Shown here: positions 18,515 to 26,713 of the stretch, piece after piece | How the letters are laid out: every line of letters begins with the position of its first letter | Numbering within the stretch: position 1 is the stretch's first letter | Assembly (NCBI RefSeq): GCF_018327705.1 | Contig: NZ_BNEM01000001.1 | Coordinates: forward strand, 434,001-498,000 | Length of the DNA stretch: 64,000 nt | DNA from: Catellatospora sp. TT07R-123 | GTDB taxonomy: Bacteria > Actinomycetota > Actinomycetes > Mycobacteriales > Micromonosporaceae | Direction: 5' to 3' | Program-made: the position numbers and the translations under genes | The notes under the pieces: model-generated | What the model saw: the letters and a program-made list of their open reading frames with translations, nothing else | Database searches by the model: none | Told to the model about the DNA's origin: nothing

Positions 18515-18570
18515 TCCCGTATGGTCGGAGTGCCGCCATCCCCGGACGCGGCGGAAGGTACGGGTGCGAC

Positions 18571-19578
18571 ATGAGCAGGTCCAAGCCGACGATCGACGAC
18601 GTCGCGCGCATGGCGGGCGTGTCCCGGGCCACGGCGTCCCGGGTGATCAACAATGCGCCCGGAGCGTCCAACCCGTTGCGGGTGCGGGTGCACGAGGCGG
18701 TGGCCAAACTCAGCTACCAGCCCAACGAGGCGGCTCGCGCCCTGGCTTCCGGCCGCCCCCGGGCCGTCGACGTCATCGCCGTGACCTGCGATCCGCCCGG
18801 CGGCTGGCTGGGCTCGAACCCGTACTACAGCCGGGTCCTGGCCGGAATGATGCCGCTGATGAAGGGCGTGGGCGCACAGCTGCGGGTGCACGCCCTGAGC
18901 CCCGAGACGGCGGCCGAGGCACTGGACGAGATCGCCGCCGGGGTCACCCTCGGCGCCGTGCTGACCGACGTCCCCCCGGCGCTGGCCGCGCGCTTCCACC
19001 GCCGGTGCCGCCGCGTGGTCTCCCTGGTCCCGACCGCGGCCACGGTCCCGGCGATGGTCGCCGACAACGTCGGCGGGGCGTACGCGGCGGTGACGGAACT
19101 GCACCGCCTGGGCCGCCGCCGGATCGCGGCCGTCCACGGCCCGGCGATCAACACCTGCGCCGCCGATCGGCGCATCGGGCACCTGCGCGCCATCCAGCAG
19201 CTGGGGCTGGCCGACATCAGCACCGACGCCCCCTTCACCAGGGAAGCCGGCTACCACGCCGCCCAGCGGCTGCTGGAGCAGCACCCGGATCTCGACGCGG
19301 TATTCGTGGCCTGCGATCTGATGGCGGCAGGCGTGGTCCAGGCGCTCACGGCCGGCGGTCAGCGCGTGCCCGAGGACGTCTGCGTCATCGGGTTCGACGA
19401 CAGTGTGGCCGCGATCTGCACGAACCCGCCGCTGACCACGATGCGCCTGCCGGTGGAGGAGATGGCCGCCGCCGCGGTGCGGCTGCTGCTGTCCGGCACC
19501 ATCATGTCCGGCCAGCGCCAGCCGTTCCCGGCCGAACTCGTCCTGCGCCAGAGCACCGGCCACCTCACCGCCGTGTGA
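18571..19578 (+). CDS. LacI-family transcriptional regulator
   Basis: 335 residues. The helix-turn-helix (TIDDVARMAGVSRATASRVIN, about residues 7-27) and hinge (NEAARALASGRPR) are complete, followed by the effector domain ending with VIGFDDSVAAICTNPPLTTMRLPVEEM. ATG at 18571 follows GGAAGG. The palindrome at 18503-18514 is the likely self-operator. No sugar operon follows directly; the next gene encodes a secreted calcium-motif protein. The target is therefore unknown: perhaps the cupin, or genes elsewhere. Confidence 0.92.
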   Translation: MSRSKPTIDDVARMAGVSRATASRVINNAPGASNPLRVRVHEAVAKLSYQPNEAARALASGRPRAVDVIAVTCDPPGGWLGSNPYYSRVLAGMMPLMKGVGAQLRVHALSPETAAEALDEIAAGVTLGAVLTDVPPALAARFHRRCRRVVSLVPTAATVPAMVADNVGGAYAAVTELHRLGRRRIAAVHGPAINTCAADRRIGHLRAIQQLGLADISTDAPFTREAGYHAAQRLLEQHPDLDAVFVACDLMAAGVVQALTAGGQRVPEDVCVIGFDDSVAAICTNPPLTTMRLPVEEMAAAAVRLLLSGTIMSGQRQPFPAELVLRQSTGHLTAV

Positions 19579-19643
19579 TCATCACCCGCACAACCGGTCC
19601 GGCCGTCCTGGGGTACCCCTAGTAATCGGGCCCGGGCGTATCG

Positions 19644-19668
19644 GGTAATCGACTCGCCGTCGATTACC
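19644..19668. promoter_or_regulatory. 10-bp inverted repeat upstream of the secreted calcium-motif gene
   Basis: GGTAATCGAC (19644-19653) and GTCGATTACC (19659-19668) form a perfect inverted repeat with a 5-nt loop, about 28 bp upstream of the start codon. It could be an operator or a leader hairpin. A partial copy of the half site (GTAATCGGG) lies at 19622-19630. Confidence 0.45.
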
Positions 19669-19696
19669 GGCGGCTCCTGCTGCCACCGTCGTGGCC

Positions 19697-21121
19697 ATGG
19701 TCGACACTAACCCCCTCCCCCACCGGCCGGGAGCCTCCGCCCTGCGCCGGTTCTCCCTGGTCATCGGTGCCGGGATGCTGCTCGCCGCCGGACTGTCCGC
19801 ACCCGCGGCCGCTCAGAAGGAGCCGCCCAAGCGCCCCCATCGCTCCGAGGTGCGCCTCTGTGACCCGACCGGCTGTTACCTGGCCTGGGGCGTGGTCGAC
19901 TCCGACCATGACGGCGTCTGCGACGCCGACGAACTGATGGCGGGCACCGACCCGTACGACCCCGAGAGCCGGCCGAAGCTCATGCCGGTGCTCGATCTCG
20001 CGGTCGAGCACAAGCTGCCCTCCTTCGAGAACGGGCTCGGCATCTTCGTCGCCATGCCGGTCGAGATCGTCAAGGCGCGGGAGGAGGCGGGCCAGGACCC
20101 GCTGGGCGCCTTCCCGCTGGGTGGCCGCAAGGACGCGATGACCCGGCTCGGCCTCACCATGGGCGACGTCAAGGCGGCCGGCCTCGACCTCGACCGGGAC
20201 GGATTCACCGTCGGCCTCGGCACCACCAGCATCGGTGGCGAACCGGCGGGCCGCCGGACCCACGGCATGGACGCCTCCCTGATCAGCGCGGGCGGCAGCA
20301 GCAGCACCTACACCTTCGGCGCCGAGCACGGCGGGGTCAAGTCCACCGTTCCCATCGACGGGGGCACGGGCACCCACACCGTCTTCAACGACGGCGCCAC
20401 CAGGACCGTGACCCTGGACCACGACAACGGCGACGTCCACATCGACAGCACCAACTCCGACGGTTCGGCGGGCCCGGCGACCATCACGCAGCGCCGCGAG
20501 TCCTCGGACGGCAACACCACCACCCGCGAGTCGAAGAGCACGACGACCGACCCGGCCACCGGCGACGTCACCAACGTCACCTACGACAAGTCGGTGGACA
20601 CCCGCGGCGGCTCCACCAGCACCCTCTCGACGAGCACGCAGTTCGTCCGGGACGGCGACGGCAAGGTCATCGGCACCATCGTCACGACCGTGGCCACCTA
20701 CATCTCGGCCGACGGGAGCTTCGGCTCCACCAGCACGACCGTCCAGGCCTGCGACACCTCCGGCGGCTGCGAGACGGTCGATGCGGACTACGAGGACTCC
20801 GACCACCCCGACGACGAGGAGTACGTCAACCCCGACGCCGACACCACGATCGTCACCTACGACGTGGTGGAGCAGAAGCTCAAGCTGCGGGGCTCCGCGG
20901 TCAATGTCGTGCCGGGCTGGACGGCCCCGGGCTTCGAGAACGCGCCGACCGATCCCGACAACCCGGGCCTGATCGCCCTGGTCGACTCCAACCTGGTCGA
21001 CACCTACCTGCTCGCCTCACCCAACCTGACCACCAAGGCCCAGCCGGAGACCCGCGAGGGCCTGCCCAACCCCAAGGACGCGGCGCCCGGCGGCGACGGC
21101 GGCTGCACCTTCTGCCGGTGA
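19697..21121 (+). CDS. Secreted protein with a thrombospondin type-3-like calcium motif
   Basis: About 474 residues, function not recognised. A signal peptide (basic RR, hydrophobic core, cut near APAAAQ at 35-40) shows export. DSDHDGVCDADE (about 68-79) followed by GTDPYDPES is a thrombospondin type-3/EF-like calcium repeat. LDLDRDGFTVGL near 175 is a second Asp-rich turn. The middle is Thr/Ser/Gly-rich and low in hydrophobics. The C terminus ends in a Cys pair (GGCTFCR). GTG at 19691 is an equally possible start two codons earlier; neither has a clear ribosome-binding site. It converges on an EF-hand gene, with a 17-bp hairpin between them. Confidence 0.7.
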   Translation: MVDTNPLPHRPGASALRRFSLVIGAGMLLAAGLSAPAAAQKEPPKRPHRSEVRLCDPTGCYLAWGVVDSDHDGVCDADELMAGTDPYDPESRPKLMPVLDLAVEHKLPSFENGLGIFVAMPVEIVKAREEAGQDPLGAFPLGGRKDAMTRLGLTMGDVKAAGLDLDRDGFTVGLGTTSIGGEPAGRRTHGMDASLISAGGSSSTYTFGAEHGGVKSTVPIDGGTGTHTVFNDGATRTVTLDHDNGDVHIDSTNSDGSAGPATITQRRESSDGNTTTRESKSTTTDPATGDVTNVTYDKSVDTRGGSTSTLSTSTQFVRDGDGKVIGTIVTTVATYISADGSFGSTSTTVQACDTSGGCETVDADYEDSDHPDDEEYVNPDADTTIVTYDVVEQKLKLRGSAVNVVPGWTAPGFENAPTDPDNPGLIALVDSNLVDTYLLASPNLTTKAQPETREGLPNPKDAAPGGDGGCTFCR

Positions 21122-21126
21122 CATCG

Positions 21127-21165
21127 CGACGTGGCCCCGCCGGAGACACCGGCGGGGCCACGTCG
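21127..21165. terminator. 17-bp hairpin between convergent genes
   Basis: Arms 21127-21143 and 21149-21165 are perfectly complementary (17 bp, 5-nt loop AGACA). They lie between the secreted calcium-motif gene ending at 21121 and the EF-hand gene ending at 21186. Probably a bidirectional terminator. Confidence 0.75.
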
Positions 21166-21185
21166 TCCTCGTACTGCCGGGCGCG

Positions 21186-21704
21186 TCACGCGCCGGCGAG
21201 CACCCCGGTGACCGCGTCGGAGACGGTCGGGTCGTAGAACTCCCCGATTCCCGCGATCCACTCGCCGCGGTCGATGCTGCCGCTGCCGTCCCGGTCGAAC
21301 GACGCGAACAGGGCCCGCACCTTGCCGGGGGCGAATCCCGCAGCCTCCATGACGGGCTGGAACTCGGTGAGGCTGATCAGCCCGTCGTCGTCACGGTCGC
21401 AGATGTCGGCCAGCGCCTCCGCGTAGGCCAGTCCGTACTGGTCGAACCAGCCGTCGGCCGACACGATGGCGGCGTAGGCCGGCAGGTCGACCCGCTCCGC
21501 GGCGCTCGCGGACCGCAGGCTCTGCCAGTACTGGTCGTGCGCGGCACGCAGGGCGCGGGCCTTGGGGTCGGTCGGCGCCGCCCCCACCGCCTGGATGATC
21601 CGGTCGGCTACCGCGACGAAGTCCTCCGGCTCGAGCACGCCGTTGCCGTCGGCGTCGAAGAGGTCGAAGCGCAACCGGATACGGTCGGAGATCTCAATGT
21701 CCAT
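21186..21704 (-). CDS. EF-hand calcium-binding protein 1 (calerythrin-like)
   Basis: 172 residues of the calerythrin/sarcoplasmic calcium-binding protein type. Canonical loops are DADGNGVLEPED (EF1), DRDDDGLISLTE (EF3) and DRDGSGSIDRGE (EF4); the EF2 position (around residue 75) lacks ligands, which is common in the family. No signal peptide, so it is a cytosolic calcium buffer or sensor. ATG at 21704 gives a normal family length; an in-frame GTG at 21737 is possible. It lies downstream of an SDR gene on the same strand (135-bp gap) and is one of four EF-hand genes within 9 kb. Confidence 0.88.
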   Translation of the reverse strand: MDIEISDRIRLRFDLFDADGNGVLEPEDFVAVADRIIQAVGAAPTDPKARALRAAHDQYWQSLRSASAAERVDLPAYAAIVSADGWFDQYGLAYAEALADICDRDDDGLISLTEFQPVMEAAGFAPGKVRALFASFDRDGSGSIDRGEWIAGIGEFYDPTVSDAVTGVLAGA

Positions 21705-21839
21705 GATGCCCCCATTTGAGGTGAAATCAGTGATCACTGAGCAGGGTAGTCGTGCGGACGGAGCCGCCGCTGGAGATGGCGAGCGTGTCGCACCAGTGTC
21801 ACCACGGTCTGCGGCGTCCTGCCGTCGGCGGCCTACCGG

Positions 21840-22664
21840 TCAGACCGGGATGCGACCCGCCTGGAGCAGGTCGAGCATCGCCGGGCCGGTGTTGTAGGCG
21901 GTCACCCCGCCGTCGACGGTCAGCGAGAGCCCGGTGACCATCCGGGCGGCGTCGCCGGCCAGGTAGACCGCCGCGCCGGCGAGATCGTCCGGCTCGCCCC
22001 ACACCCCCAGCGGGACCGCCTGGATCAGCCCGTCGGCCAGCTCGGGATTGCCCGCGAAAGCGCTGGTGAGCTGGGTCCTGGTCCAGCCGGGCGCGATCGC
22101 GTTGACCCGCACCCCGGCGGCGCCCCACTCGACGGCCAGCGTCCGGGTCAGCGAGATGACCCCCGCCTTGGCCACCGCGTACGGCGACAGCATGGGTACC
22201 CCGTTGTAGCCCCCCACCGAGGCGACGTTGATCAGGGATCCGGTGCCCCTGGCGGTCATGTGCTCGCCCGCCGCGCGGCACACGTGCACCACCGAGTCGA
22301 GGTTGGTGCGCAGGATCTTCGTCCAGTCGTCGGCGGTCATCGCGAGGAACGGTCCGACATGCTCGAATCCACCGGCGTTGTTGACGACGACGTCGAGGTG
22401 GCCCAGGTCGGCGATCGCCGCCGCCACCGTCCGGCGGATCTGCTCGGCGTCGTCGACGTCGCAGGTGTAGGCGAATGCGCGCCGGCCCATCGCCTCGATC
22501 TCCTTGGCGCCCTCGGCGAGCGCCCCGGTGCTGCGGGCCAGGACGGCGACATCCGCCCCGGCCTCGGCCAGCCCGAGCGCGATCGCCCGCCCGATGCCCC
22601 GGGAAGCGCCGGTCACCAGTGCCGTCTTGCCTTCGAGGCCGAAACGCCCTGAATTGTTCCGCAT
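21840..22664 (-). CDS. Short-chain dehydrogenase/reductase (classical SDR)
   Basis: 274 residues. The cofactor motif TGASRGIG (18-25), NNAG (95-98) and catalytic S149, Y162 and K166 are all present, as is the C-terminal loop MVTGLSLTVDGG. It should be an active NAD(P)H-dependent oxidoreductase; the motif does not decide the cofactor or substrate. ATG at 22664 follows GAGAGGG. It diverges from the SgcJ-like/flavin monooxygenase/P450 operon across 240 bp, where GAGATC is repeated at 22796 and 22811 inside a GTCGAG/CTCGAC inverted repeat, so the two units may be co-regulated and act in one pathway. Confidence 0.9.
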   Translation of the reverse strand: MRNNSGRFGLEGKTALVTGASRGIGRAIALGLAEAGADVAVLARSTGALAEGAKEIEAMGRRAFAYTCDVDDAEQIRRTVAAAIADLGHLDVVVNNAGGFEHVGPFLAMTADDWTKILRTNLDSVVHVCRAAGEHMTARGTGSLINVASVGGYNGVPMLSPYAVAKAGVISLTRTLAVEWGAAGVRVNAIAPGWTRTQLTSAFAGNPELADGLIQAVPLGVWGEPDDLAGAAVYLAGDAARMVTGLSLTVDGGVTAYNTGPAMLDLLQAGRIPV

Positions 22665-22904
22665 CGCTGACCCTCTCGAAAAGTCCGCCGGGCGTGGCTG
22701 CCACCCACGGCAATGTGACGCCGGGCCGGGCCGGCTGTGCATCTTCGCGAGTGCGCTGTCAGACGGAAACCGGCGTGACCTCGCTCGCAAAAGTCGAGAT
22801 CTTGGTTACGGAGATCACTCGACTCCGCACGGCGGGAGATGCCAGGTGCCCACACCCGGCACACGATGGGCGGCAAGCGCAAGGAGAGTCGAAGGGACTC
22901 CGCC

Positions 22905-23360
22905 ATGACGATCAGCGCCGCCTCCAGACCCGTGTCAGCCGATGACCAGGCGTCCGTCCTCAGGTTCATTCAGAAGATCACCGACTCGTGGAACGCCAAC
23001 GAGGCCGAGCCGCTGTGCGAGGTCTACGCCGACGACGCCTCGATCCTGCTGCCAGGGGCGATCCTCAAGGGACGGCCCACCATCACGGAATGGATGGCCG
23101 CGGCGTTCGCGGGCAAGTGGAAGGGCACCCACGTGCTCGGCCACCCGCTCGAGTACCGCTACATCACCGACGACGTGCTGCTGGTCGTCACACACGGCGG
23201 CGCGTACCGGCCCGGCGCCACCGAGGTGCCGGTCGAGCACGCCATCCGCGGCATGTGGCTGTTCATCCGGGACGACTCGGAGGTCGGCTGGACCATCACC
23301 GCGTACGCCAACACGCCGGTGTTCGGCACCATCGAGCTTCCCGAAACGCACCTGCAGTGA
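22905..23360 (+). CDS. SgcJ/EcaC-like NTF2-fold protein
   Basis: 151 residues with the cone-shaped NTF2/SnoaL-like fold (FIQKITDSWNANEAEPLCEVYADDASILLPGA, then KGRPTITEWMAAAFAGKWKG), most like the SgcJ/EcaC family found in natural product clusters. Members have been labelled oxidoreductases, but their chemistry is poorly defined. Here it may bind a hydrophobic intermediate for the two oxygenases that follow. ATG at 22905 is the only start giving a full domain. Its stop overlaps the next start (GTGA). Confidence 0.8.
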   Translation: MTISAASRPVSADDQASVLRFIQKITDSWNANEAEPLCEVYADDASILLPGAILKGRPTITEWMAAAFAGKWKGTHVLGHPLEYRYITDDVLLVVTHGGAYRPGATEVPVEHAIRGMWLFIRDDSEVGWTITAYANTPVFGTIELPETHLQ

Positions 23361-24724
23361 GCGCCCGCGACCGCGCGCTGATACTCGGCGGGAGCATCGC
23401 GGGGCTGTTCGCGGCCCAGGCCCTGGCCGGCGCATACCGTGAAGTGCTCGTCGTGGACCGGGACGCTCTCATCGGGACGACCGGGCTGCGGCGGGCCACC
23501 CCGCAGTCGTTTCACGCACACGGCCTGCTCGCCCGCGGTCAGCAGGCGATCGAGGAGCTGTTTCCCGGCATCACCGACGAGTTCGCCGCCGACGGCGTGC
23601 CCGTCGGCGACGTCGGATCCGATCTGCGCTGGGTCATCAACGGCCGGCGCCTCCGGCAGACCTCCATCGGCCTGACCTGCCTGGCCACGCCCAGAACCGT
23701 GCTGGAGGACGGGGTGCGCACGCGGGTGAGCGCCCTGCCCAACGTGAGGCTGCTGGAACACTGCGACATCGTGGGCCTGACGACCACCGCCGACCGGCGC
23801 CGGGTCACCGGGGCCCAGGTGTTCCACCAGGCCGACGCGCGTTCCGAGGTGCTGACCGCAGACCTGGTGGTGGACGCCACCGGGCGTGGTTCGCGCACGC
23901 CCCTGTGGCTGTCGGAACTGGGCTACCAGCCGCCGGCCGAGGAACGGGTCAAGATCGGCCTCGGGTACGCCACCCGGAACTTCCGGATGCCGGCGGGTCT
24001 GCTGGGCAAGGACATCGGCTACATCGTCGCGCAGACCCCGTCGCATCCGCGCGGCGCGGTCCTGGCCCGGGAGCGCCGGCTCCCGGACGGCAGCGACCGG
24101 TATGTGCTGTCGCTGAACGCCCACGCCGGCGACCATCCGCCCGCAGACCCGGCGGGCTTCCTCGAATACGCCCGGTCGGTGCCGGTGCCGGAGATCTATG
24201 CGGCGGTGCGCGACGCGGAGCCGCTCAACGACATCCAGACCTACCGGTTCCCGGCCACCCAGTGGCGCCACTACGAGAAGCTGACCGCCTTCCCGGCCGG
24301 GCTGCTGCTGATCGGGGACAGCGTGGCCAGCCCGAATCCCGTCTACGCCCAGGGGAACACGCTGTCGGCACTGGCGGCTCTGGCCCTCAGGACCCAGGTG
24401 GCCGACGGGGGCGAGCCGGACCCGCGGCGGTACTTCGCCGCGATCACCCCGAACATCCAGGCCGCCTGGGACGTCAACCTCGCAGGTGACCTGCGGTATC
24501 CGGAGATCGAGGGCCGCCGCACCCCGAAACTCAGGATCGCTTCGGCCTACATCAACAAAGTCCAGCGTGCCGCCGCGCACGACGACGCGCTGACCGAGGC
24601 GTTCCTGCGGGCAGCCGGCCTGGTCGACCCGCCCCAGGCCCTGTTCAAGCTCGGCACCCTGCTGCGGACGCTGCGGCACAGCGTGCTCACCGAACCGAGA
24701 GCGACCCAGGCGGAGGTCCGGTGA
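23357..24724 (+). CDS. FAD-dependent monooxygenase
   Basis: 455 residues of the PHBH-like flavoprotein fold. The N-terminal Rossmann motif is GGSIAGL, followed at the end of the second strand by VVDRD; DATGRGSRTPLWL and the FAD-ribityl segment LLLIGDSVASPNPVYAQGN are typical. It probably hydroxylates or epoxidises a product-pathway intermediate using NAD(P)H and O2. The GTG start overlaps the SgcJ-like stop (GTGA), and its own stop overlaps the P450 start the same way, so the three proteins are translationally coupled. Substrate unknown. Confidence 0.88.
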   Translation: MSARDRALILGGSIAGLFAAQALAGAYREVLVVDRDALIGTTGLRRATPQSFHAHGLLARGQQAIEELFPGITDEFAADGVPVGDVGSDLRWVINGRRLRQTSIGLTCLATPRTVLEDGVRTRVSALPNVRLLEHCDIVGLTTTADRRRVTGAQVFHQADARSEVLTADLVVDATGRGSRTPLWLSELGYQPPAEERVKIGLGYATRNFRMPAGLLGKDIGYIVAQTPSHPRGAVLARERRLPDGSDRYVLSLNAHAGDHPPADPAGFLEYARSVPVPEIYAAVRDAEPLNDIQTYRFPATQWRHYEKLTAFPAGLLLIGDSVASPNPVYAQGNTLSALAALALRTQVADGGEPDPRRYFAAITPNIQAAWDVNLAGDLRYPEIEGRRTPKLRIASAYINKVQRAAAHDDALTEAFLRAAGLVDPPQALFKLGTLLRTLRHSVLTEPRATQAEVR

Positions 24725-25950
24725 AGACACCGCAGTGCCCCTATGTCATCGACCGCGCCGGCAGCGACGTGATGGCCGAGGCCACCCGGCTGCGTGAGCT
24801 CGGCGCGGCCGTCCAGGTGGAGCTCCCGGGAGAGGTGCTCGCCTGGTCCGTCAACAGCTTCTCGCTGGCCAAGCGGTTGTTCGCCGACCCGCGGGTCTCC
24901 AAGGACCCCCGCAAGCACTGGCCCGCTTTCATCGACGGCGAGATCGGCGACGACTGGCCGCTGATCAGCTGGGTCAAGATGGACAGTATGACCATCAACG
25001 ACGGCGACGACCACCGCCGGCTGCGGGGTCTGATCGCCCCGGATTTCGGCCCGCGCCGGATCGAGGCCCAGCGCCCGCTGGTCGAGCAGATCGTCACCTC
25101 CATCCTCGACGACCTCGCCGAGGTCGCGGCCGATGAGCCGGTCGACCTGCGCAAGGCCTTCGCCCAGCAGATCCCCGCCCGGATGATCTGCGAGCTGTTC
25201 GGCATCCCTGAGCAGGCCCGCCCGGAGGTGCTCCGCGGCCTGGAACTCGCGGTCGACACCACCCTGCCGCCCGAGGTGGCCGAGGCCAACCTGCACCACT
25301 GGCAGCTCGCGCTGCAGGACCTCGCCGCGGCCAAGCGCGAGCATCCCGCCGACGACATGACCAGCCGCCTGGTCCAGGCTCAGGACGCCGAGCGGCTGAG
25401 CGCCTCGGAGGTCATCGGCTCCCTGTTCAATGTGCTCGGGGCCGGCTCGGAGACCGTGATGAACCTGATCACGAAAGCGGTCGTCGCGCTGCTCACCCAC
25501 CCGGACCAGTTCGCCCTGGTCACCTCCGGCCAGGCGGGCTGGGACGACGTCATCGACGAGACCCTGCGGGTGGAGGCCCCGATCGCCCAGCTGCCGCTGC
25601 GGTTCGCCGTCGAGGACATCGAACTCGACGACGGCAACGTGATCGCCAAGGGCTCACCGATCCTGATGTGCCTGGCCGCCGCCGGTCGCGACCCTGACCG
25701 CTACGGCGCCTCCGCGGCCGAGTTCGACCTGACCCGCACCGACAAGGAGCACCTGTCGTTCGGCTACGGCGCGCACTTCTGCGTCGGGGCCTCGCTGGCC
25801 CGCCTTGAGGCGCTGACCGCGCTGCCCGCGCTGTTCAACCGCTTTCCGATGATGTCGCTGGCGGTCGCGCCCGCAGAGCTCAGACCCCCGGGCACGTTCA
25901 TCATGAACGGCAACCTGGCCCTGCCGGTGTACCTGCACGGCCGTTCCTGA
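24721..25950 (+). CDS. Cytochrome P450
   Basis: 409 residues, a class I bacterial P450. The heme loop is FGYGAHFCVGASLARLE with C354 as the thiolate ligand. ExxR is E280-TL-R283. The I-helix oxygen-activation motif is GAGSET. No membrane anchor, so it is soluble and needs ferredoxin and a reductase from elsewhere; none is encoded nearby. It is coupled by GTGA to the flavin monooxygenase. The pair suggests two successive oxidations of one small molecule. A 21-bp hairpin follows the gene. Confidence 0.95.
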   Translation: MKTPQCPYVIDRAGSDVMAEATRLRELGAAVQVELPGEVLAWSVNSFSLAKRLFADPRVSKDPRKHWPAFIDGEIGDDWPLISWVKMDSMTINDGDDHRRLRGLIAPDFGPRRIEAQRPLVEQIVTSILDDLAEVAADEPVDLRKAFAQQIPARMICELFGIPEQARPEVLRGLELAVDTTLPPEVAEANLHHWQLALQDLAAAKREHPADDMTSRLVQAQDAERLSASEVIGSLFNVLGAGSETVMNLITKAVVALLTHPDQFALVTSGQAGWDDVIDETLRVEAPIAQLPLRFAVEDIELDDGNVIAKGSPILMCLAAAGRDPDRYGASAAEFDLTRTDKEHLSFGYGAHFCVGASLARLEALTALPALFNRFPMMSLAVAPAELRPPGTFIMNGNLALPVYLHGRS

Positions 25951-25972
25951 CCGGGCACGGGCGCACTCTGCC

Positions 25973-26020
25973 GGGAGTCACGCGGGTGGGTGGCAGGCAC
26001 CACCCACCCGCGTGACTCCC
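25973..26020. terminator. 21-bp hairpin after the P450 operon
   Basis: Arms 25973-25993 and 26000-26020 are perfectly complementary (21 bp) with a 6-nt loop (CAGGCA). They lie between the P450 gene and the converging EF-hand gene and are probably a bidirectional terminator. There is no T tract. Confidence 0.78.
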
Positions 26021-26069
26021 ACGCCGCGGCAGGGCCGGGGGCGGCGCTTGACGCCGGGACCCGGCTCCG

Positions 26070-26645
26070 TCAGCGGACGGTGAGGTCGCCGAAGAGCAGG
26101 TTGCCAGGGGCGTCGGGGTCGGGGCTGGTGTAGTACTCGCGGATGGCGTCGATGATCTCTTCGGTGCTCAGATGCCCGTTGCCGTCGCGGTCGAGCACGC
26201 TGAACGCGTGGGCGGCGTCGCCGCCCGCCGCGCCCAGGGCGCCGAAGAGGGCGGTGAACTCGTTCGGGCTGACCTGCTCGTCGCCGTCGGTGTCGGTCAG
26301 GCCCATCAGCGCCTCGGCCAGGGGGCGCAGGTGGTTGTCGAAGCCGTCGGGGCGGACCACGATCGAACGTCCCACGGAGGTGAGGAACTCCTCCTCGCTG
26401 ATCCGGCCGTCACCGTCGGCGTCCATCTTGGCCACCAGTGCCCGCCACAGGGCCAGGTAGCCCTCACGAACCGCGACCGCGGCGGCGGCCATCTCGGTGA
26501 GGCCGAAGGTGTGGGCCAGCCGGGCGGCCAGCTCCTCGTAGTCGTCCTGCTACAAGAACCCGTCGCCGTTCACGTCGATCAGCTTGAACCGGTGCGCCAG
26601 CTTGCGCTGCTGCAACGGGGTGAGGACGTCGATGGTAACACTCAT
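26070..26645 (-). pseudogene. EF-hand calcium-binding protein 2, interrupted by an in-frame TAG
   Basis: Reads as a 191-residue four-EF-hand protein. ATG at 26645 has a GGAG box upstream, but codon 32 is TAG (26550-26552). The stop falls inside the first EF loop, DVNGDGFL-stop-QDD, where homologous loops have Glu; one change from GAG to TAG would produce it. The frame continues intact through DADGDGRISEEE, DTDGDEQVSPNE (the invariant Gly is Glu) and DRDGNGHLSTEE to 26070. Internal re-initiation at ATG 26492 would give a 140-residue three-loop protein, but no ribosome-binding site is seen. A young pseudogene or a sequencing error are the simplest explanations. Confidence 0.8.
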
Positions 26646-26713
26646 GCCTTGTCGCTCCTAAGTAGAATTAACCTACATGCCGACCTTATCAGACAAAATG
26701 ACATAACCGCTGG

